From Acholoe squamosa (Eukaryota; Annelida; Polychaeta; Phyllodocida; Polynoidae), in the NCBI GenBank assembly GCA_949317995.1, contig OX439041.1:43633269-43697268 (forward strand): 64,000 nucleotides of DNA, in the 5' to 3' direction. Below are positions 55,958 to 64,000 of the stretch, piece by piece. Within the stretch, counting starts at the first letter, position 1, and each line of letters opens with the position of its first letter. The notes below the pieces were generated by a model that ran no database searches, was not told where the DNA came from, and saw nothing but the letters and a program-made list of their open reading frames with translations. A program made the translations under genes and the position numbers.

Positions 55958-56224
55958 TTAAGCATAAGAATCAGCAGAATTTAAATTTGATAAAGATTTA
56001 GCATGGAAAAACATCCATTTACATAAAGAGGGAGAAAATGGAACAGCATTGTATTGGCTCAAGGTAGTGTCTTTGCGTCCAAGGCAATAACGTGTGTCAT
56101 AGTCATCAAGGAATTCTGCAAAATGTCTCATACTATTCAGAAAGGTTTGGCCTACATAAATCATATTAGATATTGTGCTTAGATGGGGATAAGGGCAAGT
56201 TTTATACATGTATCTGGAGCGCAT
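55958..56224 (-). CDS. Unassigned minus-strand ORF, doubtful
   Basis: 88 codons from the ATG to a stop, with a balanced, non-repetitive composition (contains ISNMIYVGQTFLN and FLDDYDTRYCLGRKD). I do not recognise the family. There is no clear acceptor before it, no promoter-like sequence and no neighbouring exon. It could be a terminal exon, a fragment of a transposon protein, or chance. Confidence 0.2.
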   Translation of the reverse strand: MRSRYMYKTCPYPHLSTISNMIYVGQTFLNSMRHFAEFLDDYDTRYCLGRKDTTLSQYNAVPFSPSLCKWMFFHAKSLSNLNSADSYA

Positions 56225-56319
56225 TTTAGATTTTCAGTAAAAAAAGGGAACTTTGTAATTTCAATCTTCCATCTTCCCGACTGTCTGGTACACTCAAATC
56301 TGAACTTAAAAACATATAT

Positions 56320-56625
56320 TACACTGTAAAAACAGTGTTTAGGGATTAAACACCAGTGTTAGAGGTTAAACACTTGGTTAAACACTTATTTGTCCCACTT
56401 TTCTCAACACTTCTTAAGTGTTAAACACGTTTAATTTTAAACGCGTTTAACTAGGAAGCGTTTAACCAAGTGTTTAAATGCTAAACACTTAAACACTTCA
56501 GTGTTTAGGTGTTTGAGAATAAGTGTTTAAAACCTAAACACCTAAACACTTCAAGTGTTTAGCTGTTTAAATATTGGTGTTGAGAAAATTTGGTGTTTAT
56601 CTTTAAACACCTTTTTTGCAGTGTA
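56320..56625. mobile_element. 306 bp MITE made of GTGTTTAA words
   Basis: TACACTGTAAAAA at the left is mirrored by TTTTTTGCAGTGTA at the right, with TA at both outer ends. The interior is almost entirely alternating direct and inverted copies of GTGTTTAAAC-type words, so it can fold at many scales. MITEs with TACACTGYAAAAA ends are familiar from marine invertebrate genomes. Confidence 0.88.
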
Positions 56626-59600
56626 GGGCTTAATAAAAAGCTTATCATGTTCTTTCCAACAAGACCAATAGCCTCAGGATCCAGACAAGGTAAGATAGTC
56701 TTAGAGCTTGGGGATTGAGCATACCCGTTGAATAACATGGTACCAAAATTGACCCAAAAGTAGTCTCAACATGCACATGGATAATGAGCCAAAACCGGTA
56801 GTGCATCCCAAGATAATCAATGTTAATATCTTGAATCTTGTTCAGTGGACCCTAAGGATCGAAAAAATACCTGGTGCGTTGAGATGTGGGGGGGGGGTGC
56901 ATGGTGACCCCTATCAGCCCCCCACCTACAGCCGACAGTGGCGCGAAAAGGGAGCGTCAGGGCTGCGTTACAGCTTAAACGCAGAAAATGGCATTGTTTT
57001 ATGGCCGTGGACTTAGGCATTTAGTTTCATAAGGGTCTCTTAGCACAGTTATCCACATGTTGACTCAGAAACCAAGCTATATCCTATCTATGCATTGTTC
57101 ACATCACTGTGCCCTTATTGTAGGGGATTTGGTAATGGCGGTTGGGGCTTCAAGAGCTGAGGTTGGGCCCAAGTGGTGTGCCACAAGATAAATGGGAGGT
57201 GTGGGATACACAGAGAGCTGCATCCTATTGTTGTTATTGAGTCCTGACTGGCCAGCATTCTGTGCTCTAAATTGTCGTCTGCTTCTGTGTGACGAGTGTT
57301 GCTGCCCAACTTCAGAGCTCACCCTACCGCACCCACACTGTCTGACCTACAGTCTACTACTGTTAAAGTTCTATTTGATATTGTGGGTAAGTCATGTACC
57401 TTGCACCACATGTTGGTATTCATATAAAGCATGCAGAGTAGGGGTGTCCTTTGAGATTAAATGGTTCTTTCTATTTGAAAGAGGAGGCATCTGCAAAGCA
57501 TGGGACTGGGCCATACACACGTTTTTGTCCATTGTGTAGAACAAATTCATGGATTTATCAACCATTTTGGGTGGTGAATTCAGCATACTCAGACCCTGCA
57601 AATCACAACCATCTCGTATACAATAAAGATAACATCGATTTATATACCATCATATCCTTTTCCATGGCTGTCTTTCAGTGGAACATCATGAATGAAAATA
57701 AATCATGTACATGTATAGATAGGGGTTGAAATTTTGACCAATAGCTTATCTACTGAAATCCTAGATACCTGCATGGCACGGGCAGTAACTTAATAGGTAC
57801 TAATATTATATGGGCCAGCACCCAGCACCCATTGACTTTATCCATAGAAGTTCAGTGGCCTAGCTACTTTATGCACATGTAAAAGTATCATCCTGACCTG
57901 TTACCAGGCAGTAGACCCGACCTAGACAGACCTGGGGCTTAGTACAAGTATATGATTCAATCTGATAGCTCCTTGGGACTGCTGAGCCATGACCAGCCAG
58001 TGGACCAGGCCTTGACGGACCTGGGGCCGCCCTATTAAGCATGCAGTCCTAGTGAGTCTATGGCCTACCTCCCCCCCCCCCCACACACCTCCTAATCTCC
58101 TAATCATTCTAATAGGGGTGGGTATTGGTGGGACACACATAATATACTTGTCCATCTGTTATCCTGATGCATGAAAGTAGGACAAAATAATCATACCACG
58201 CGGACAGCAGTGCCTAGATAACAACAGCGGACAGCTCCTTCAACTACCACAGCACTCCCTACAAAACAACAGCGGACAGCTCCCTCTGTTACCGACTATG
58301 GAAATGACCCCCCCCCCCCCCACACACACACACACACACACTCACAGGTCACTAAATATGATTATATCAACATGCCCCTACCTCTCCTACTTCATATGTA
58401 GGCCTATATTCTACTACTGCAAGGCTCTATGGGGACTGTTTTTGTGGCCCTCAGCAGTGCAGGTAAACGGCCTAAAAGAATCTGTAATCAAAGTTTTCAA
58501 AATAACGTGGCCTAATCGATGAAGAAACCATGACAAAATAAATTACAACGGCTATGCCCTGCTTAACTGACTTCCTTAATCCATCAAATACACGCCTCCT
58601 AGTATTTGACACGTCAGGATTGGTAGCTGAAGAAATGTGATGTGTTTAATATGCCCATTGCTTGGGCCATATGTGCTCTACAGTGGGAACCAAATATGGT
58701 AGCTGTAAGTGAAACACTTTCAGACATGTGTTCTATTTGTCGCATGCAGACTACCACTGGTAATGTCCTATGGGCATTGGATGCTCTATCCCCTATGGCC
58801 CCATCTCATAGATCTATAAAGAATCCTAAAAGAGTTATTTAAACATAATGTAGAGCCTGATGGCATGATATTGTTTGTAAGGTGGCTTGATATACACTAG
58901 CTAGCTCGGAAGAGCCGCACATTGCAGTGAAATCGCGGCACTTTTTAAAAATCTAGCTTGTCTTTCCAAGGCTCTGTAGGCCGGACTACTAAAGATACAG
59001 GAATGGCAGACCCCATTACTGAAAGGTCTAGACCTCCTCTCTCTACCTGATAACATAAATGCATGGTATTGTGGAAGTAAGAGGCCATAAAAGGGCAGTG
59101 TTTACATGGTCACTTTCAGCAATATCTTAAATTTGTCCCCTGCTGTTCTCAATATAAGTTTTGGCGCCTAAGTTTTAAGGGTTTGCTCTTGCAAAATCGC
59201 CATGGTAGAAATATAGACAGTATCAACATATATGTGGTTATTTATATTTTAAGCTTTATTTTGATATGTAGGACTATCTGACATATTAATATCTTCATAT
59301 TGCAGCTGCAGTAACAATAGTAGAGTAACTATAAAAACATAGTACCTGTAAAAATAGAAGAAAGTCCCGCACCTTACAAGGAAGCTTGAAGGGCCTAGAA
59401 TGATCATATTAAAAAACTAAGCATTCCAATTGACAGTTAAAATGTGAGAGCCCACCAAAGTAGGGGTGTCACACAGTTCCCCCATAGAGTGTAGGCTATT
59501 TAGCTGCTCCCCTCAGTGTAGCAGTGCGGTGTTTTACAAAAAAGAGCCTCATCTTCCCTAGGCCCTAGAAGCCAAATGGATAAAGATTCAGTAATGGCAG

Positions 59601-60100
59601 ACCCCATCTAGGGTCGCAGTTCCCTTGTCCCAAATTATAGGACTGTTGTATGGGTTTCAGCCTGATGAGACCATAAATGGGTTTGTTTCAGAGGGTTGAT
59701 TCCAGGAACCTCCACATTTTGTCCTCTATTTGCCACCAGATGGCCCCTCAGTCTGTATCATTGCATACCTTTGATAATTGTACAAAGAGAGCATTGTCCG
59801 GAGTATTCATGTTTCAGATTTGAAAGCAATCAGACTTGTAGTTAAAGTTCTATAGCCTATCATATTTCATAGTCTAATATGCTTCTAAGACAAAGCTATT
59901 AATTACTGTATTTTAGTAATTTTGTTAACTTCACACAATCTAATATCGGATAACTGCTGTGTAAATAGGTGTCAAAAAAAGTTGAGCATTCCTCCATATG
60001 TTGGAGATATCATGTATGAAATCCTTTACACCTGACCTAAATATTTATCAAGTTGTATTATAAGCCTGAAAATGGCAGAATGTTTATCAACACAAGTTGT
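56626..60100. other. Gene-free stretch
   Basis: Holds poly-C tracts at 58072-58083 and 58309-58321, the latter followed by (AC)n, and two ACAACAGCGGACAGCTCC words (58221, 58265). Opposite-strand ORFs at 57104-57539 conflict and neither has a recognised domain. Confidence 0.4.
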
Positions 60101-60337
60101 TACCGTAATCTCCCGCGTAGAAGACGCGGTGCGTGTATAGGACGCACCCCCTTCTTGGGAGAAGCATTTTCGCGTATAAGACGCACATTTTAAGGATGAA
60201 ATTAGCAAGATTAGTACATTTCTATAGAAAAATTACCCCTCGTATAAGACGCCCCCCCAACTTGAGAGAAAGCTATAAGACTCCCCAGCATTTTGTTTGG
60301 CGTAGAGGACGCGTCTTATGCGTGGGAGTTTACGGTA
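60101..60337. mobile_element. 237 bp TA-flanked MITE, copy 2
   Basis: Starts TACCGTAATCTCCCGCGTA and ends CGTGGGAGTTTACGGTA, with internal TATAAGACGC words in both orientations. Same length as the copy at 1129-1365; its internal order corresponds to that of the other copy read on the opposite strand. ORFs over it are artefacts. Confidence 0.9.
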
Positions 60338-61078
60338 GTTTGGAATTATTGAATGATTTTGCAGGTTTGGAGGTTTCCTGATCAAATTATTATGCATGTG
60401 AATGTAGTTCAAATCAATTTCCTTCTACAGAGGCGTAGGAAGCAAATCTTCCATTGGGGGGGGGGCGACGAGGGCACCATCGCGACCACCTTGAATTGTC
60501 GGCTGATGCGTGATGGCATCTATATACGCGTATTTTGAATTCATATAGAAAAGTGATTTTTGGTAAATTTTGGATCTGACTTTAGGCTCAGACCCCCATT
60601 CTCCCTATGACATCACCATAATAATCTAATTTGAGATGTAAAGTTTTAGCTTCTTTTCCATTGAGTTTATGAGTTCTTGGAAAATATTGGGGGGGGGGCC
60701 CAGACAAACTCAGGCCCCACCTCCTTCATGATTGGGGGGCCCAGGCCCCCCTGGCCCCCCCTTTTCCTATGCCCCTGTTCTAGTACCCATAGCATAGAGT
60801 ATGAGTACAATGGTTCCTGACATTATATCTATAATGTTTTTGCTGTATTCATCACGAGCCTTCTGAAAATGCTCCAGTGGCTATGAGCAAAAGGTGTCAA
60901 TTTTAGAGCAAACGTTCTCCCATGAAAACTGTCATCCTGTAACAAGTTCCCAATGCATCTTAATGGGACTTATACCCTTGGATTTCAAACTTATCAGGCT
61001 TTCTAATGAATAGTGTTTCAACTACCTGTGTTAGGTTTTTGAAACATAGCTGGGGTACCTATATACACGGATGTATAT
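60338..61078. other. Gene-free stretch
   Basis: G/C homopolymer-rich patches (60457-60466, 60691-60760) without array structure. Nothing else. Confidence 0.3.
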
Positions 61079-61140
61079 AAGCCATTGTGTCACCGTGTTC
61101 ATGTATATATATATACATGAACACGGTGACACAATGGCTT
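61079..61140. repeat. 62 bp perfect palindrome, no spacer
   Basis: The 31-base half (AAGCCATTGTGTCACCGTGT, TCATGTATATA) is followed immediately by its exact reverse complement. A partial third copy of the arm (ACACGGTGACACA) follows at 61171-61183. The ORF crossing it (minus 61059-61409) is unsupported. Confidence 0.95.
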
Positions 61141-61183
61141 TTTATGGATTGACTTCTTCCCCATTTTAACACACGGTGACACA

Positions 61184-62594
61184 TTATACACTGGGTCTCA
61201 TAAATAATGCCATACACAATGATGGTGGTACGCTTCAACCAATATACCGTTTTCTCGCTAGAGTAGCAGTATATGAAAATGCATCTTTGGAAGGTCAGGT
61301 CTAGGAGACACCAGTAAGATCTTTTTTTTTTGTAAATGACATGTATAAACATAAAGGAGGAGAAGAAAATGAAAGAAAACGCGCATAATGGGTAAATCAT
61401 GGTTTTCAAAGAGAACTGAAAACCGTTATGATATACTAGGGGTCATTCTGTACTGACGCTAAAGCTGTGTGATGCTTTTATTGTAATAGTCTATGTGTAT
61501 TATAGTGTATTGCGTCTAAACTGATAATGCCCTTAAATGTGAGATATACAACGGATATGGATAAGAAAGTCAGCATGACAGTAACGAATCTCAGAAGCTG
61601 GTTTATGTTGCCAGACAAGACACTTGGGACGATATCTACACAGACATATCAATTCTCAGAATCTTCATTACTTGCGACTATGAAATGTCACACAAAATCT
61701 AGTTGGCCGTTTATGCTTTACCATTTACTAAGCCTCAAAATCACAGCCTTTACTGCTCGCCATATACCATGGCTGATTACAACACATAGACTTTTTGACA
61801 TAGACCAGACATTGCCTCTGCTATATCTACATTGTGCATGGTAATCTGTCATAGTGCTGCTGTGTATGTTTTGTAAAAAGCAGCTCATGATACACCAGCT
61901 CAGATTACACAGATCATATATATATACATTATACCTGTGCCTTCACACACAGAATGAAGCGACATACGAGGCAGACGAAGGCGTGCATATTCTATGGACT
62001 CTAGGTTGTATATTTTATGAACTCTAGGTTGATATTGATAAAGTGTATACGTCCGCTATAGTTGGCAGCACACCGAAGTCCAATGTCATTCTGGGTGGCT
62101 CACTAATACATACAGTTATATGTACTAGCTGGATCTTTAGCCATAAAGGTCACGAGATTCAGTTTTAGCATTATGCTTAAATGAAAACGGCTGGGCATTA
62201 TACAAGCAGTAGAGTAGGCAGACTGAAAAGCGATTTAGCTATAGATTGACTATGGAAAATCTCTTTCATACAGAACACAAGGGCCTCTCATGGGTCCACA
62301 CCTCTGCTTCTGTCTCCTGCTCTCCGAGGATCAATCCTGTTTGGTCAGGAGCCTGCCAAAATGAAGCCAGTGAAGCAGAATGACATTGACAGCCTCGCCC
62401 TGGAGGGGAAACAAAAGCAGGGGTGCAAGCCCACGCCATGGTCTATAAGTATTAATCTCAGAAGTGTCAGAAGATAGTCTTGAAGGCTGGCCTCTGTTTT
62501 AGGGAGTTATTTTGGTGAACAAAATACCATGTATTTAGGTAATATGACCTTCTTAGCTTCAGCCTTACGTTACCTCTCCGTAGACTTCTTTATA
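61184..62594. other. Gene-free stretch
   Basis: ORF 61527-61844 (105 codons) has no recognised domain and no splice or promoter context. No repeat recognised. Confidence 0.3.
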
Positions 62595-62834
62595 GGTTGA
62601 ATCCCACTTGGCGAAAAATGGCTGAAATATCTCTGCGATTTTGTCCCTTGCATTGTATGGCCCTTGTGGGGGCCATAAAACACAAGGATTGATCAACTAA
62701 TACTGAATCCCACAGTGGTTTTGGGTTAACTTTGCAGTAGTCCTTGCGTTTTATGGCCTCAACAAGGGCCATAAAACGCAAGGGACAAAATCGCAGAGAT
62801 ATTTCAGCCATTTTTCGCCATGTGGGATTCGACC
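62595..62834. mobile_element. 240 bp MITE with ~100 bp TIRs
   Basis: GGTTGAATCCCACTTGGCGA and then AAAATGGCTGAAATATCTCT through TTTTGTCCCTTGC is mirrored from the right end (62745-62834) with few changes. Flanks are ATA and TTA. A ~65-base centre separates the arms. Confidence 0.92.
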
Positions 62835-64000
62835 TTATGAGTTTGATTTTGAATTGCAATTCATTTGTCACTCAGAAGATATATGCCTAATGGGTCAATC
62901 ACCGTATCAATCTCTACAAAATGGTTGTAGTTTAACAAGATCATCGACTTGACTTCTCACCATCCTCCTTGTTAGTGATGGCACTTGTGGCTTCTTTAGT
63001 AAATGAGTGTAGAACAGAAAGTCATCGGTTTCACTCTACCACAAAACATAGATGTTTCAGATACTTCGTTTTGGGGTATTAACATTGGTGGTAAGGGCAG
63101 TGGAGAAGAACGTGAAGGAATGAGCACTAGAGGAATTGAAACCTTTCGTGGTTTCATACAGCTGAAATCGGTGCATAGAGCAAAATGCATGGAAAGTTGC
63201 TGGTAAATTAGCAAGTTTATGATGACTATTTTTTTTTATTTCATAACAACATTTTCCAAACCATGCTGCCCTGTCAATGTTCCTTTGTGGGAGGATGTAA
63301 CTTGTCTCTCACAATTAAATACTATTCCTCAGGTAACCATCTTTGGTGGTTGAGTGGTACAGTAGAAGAGGCAGGTAACCCTAGAGTTTAGTGTTCATCA
63401 GGATTCTCAATGCAATTTCGACATGTAAATTGCAACTTCTGCATTAGGCGGAACGCTCATAACTGTCAGTATTATGCATAACTGTAGCCCATATCATTTA
63501 CTCACCATGTATTTTATGCAGTATGGCGACCAAAGTCCAGAGACCCCTGCTGTACAATATAGAAGTTAAACAAGATTAATTTATAAAAGATAGTTGCCCA
63601 TGTGTTGTGGGCTGCTCTCCCTAAGAGCTAAAATCTCAGGCATTCCAACTTCCTGTGAGTGGTTTGTCGAAAACAAAAGTAATGGTGCCAGACAATGAAA
63701 ATGCTAAATAATTTGACCAATGCATTGCTTCCTGTTGTTTGGAGAATTCTTCTACTTGAAAGAATTGTGGAGGCATGGGGAAAGAAACGACGTCGCCTTA
63801 AATGAGTTCTCAAAAAGTTAAATTGACCAAGCTGTTGACAGTGTGTGGTGGAAAAGCTATTTGCAGTTCATTAAAAAAGGCACTGGCTGAAGGCAGGGAG
63901 GGGGTCGTAAATTGGGTAGTGATTTTGTATTGAGATTCACGTCCACATTCTCCAGCTTCCAGTACAATATAAGACAATGTGATGGATGAGCACGGGGAGT
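62835..64000. other. Gene-free stretch to window end
   Basis: Opposing ORFs at 62996-63214 and minus 63628-63813 have no recognised domain. No repeat or RNA gene seen. Confidence 0.3.

Noticed and set aside
57104-57539. Opposing ORFs around 57.1-57.5 kb
   Set aside because: No recognised domain, no consistent splice sites, and both strands equally open.

Overview
This 64 kb window is metazoan nuclear DNA, most likely from a marine invertebrate. It is AT-rich, no bacterial-style ORF is present, the one convincing coding block is a GT-AG exon, and most recognisable content is retrotransposons, foldback elements, MITEs and minisatellites. Phylum cannot be fixed from the sequence alone. All identifications come from reading the sequence; no database search was possible.

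Layout. 0.2-1.6 kb is a 52-57 bp minisatellite with two insertions of one MITE family. 3.7-7.2 kb holds a promoter-like block (two CRE sites, a YY1-type ATGGCGGC start) and, 3 kb downstream, a 306 bp phase 0-0 exon encoding a lysine/glutamine-rich segment; these may be one + strand gene. 8.6-10.3 kb is dense in foldback elements and tRNA-like SINE heads. 10.6-13.7 kb looks like a nested inverted-repeat element interrupted by a 556 bp retroposon with a 12 bp target-site duplication. 14.9-16.1 kb is a diverged tandem duplication. 17.0-22.6 kb is a nearly full-length but decayed DIRS-type tyrosine-recombinase retrotransposon: Gag, RT, RNase H and YR remnants, inverted terminal repeats and an internal complementary region. 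A SINE sits in its right-end extension. 24.7-25.6 kb is a 5'-truncated LINE on the minus strand.

34.06-34.76 kb carries the most striking object: a ~0.69 kb element with two ~220 bp TG...CA terminal repeats, a TAAG duplication, a tRNA-like sequence inside each repeat, and a primer-binding site complementary to the 3' end of that same tRNA-like sequence plus CCA. It reads as a minus-strand terminal-repeat retrotransposon in miniature (TRIM). 37.0 kb and 45.5 kb have promoter-like clusters (NRF1, ETS, RFX X-box; NRF1, ETS, YY1). From 49 to 64 kb the content is mainly SINE, MITE, a 38 bp minisatellite, large foldbacks and a 62 bp perfect palindrome.

The elements give a relative history: a SINE entered the DIRS element after the DIRS element was in place, a MITE entered the minisatellite after the array existed, and a retroposon split an older inverted-repeat element. 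No complete host protein gene, rRNA gene, CRISPR array or confident functional tRNA gene is visible.
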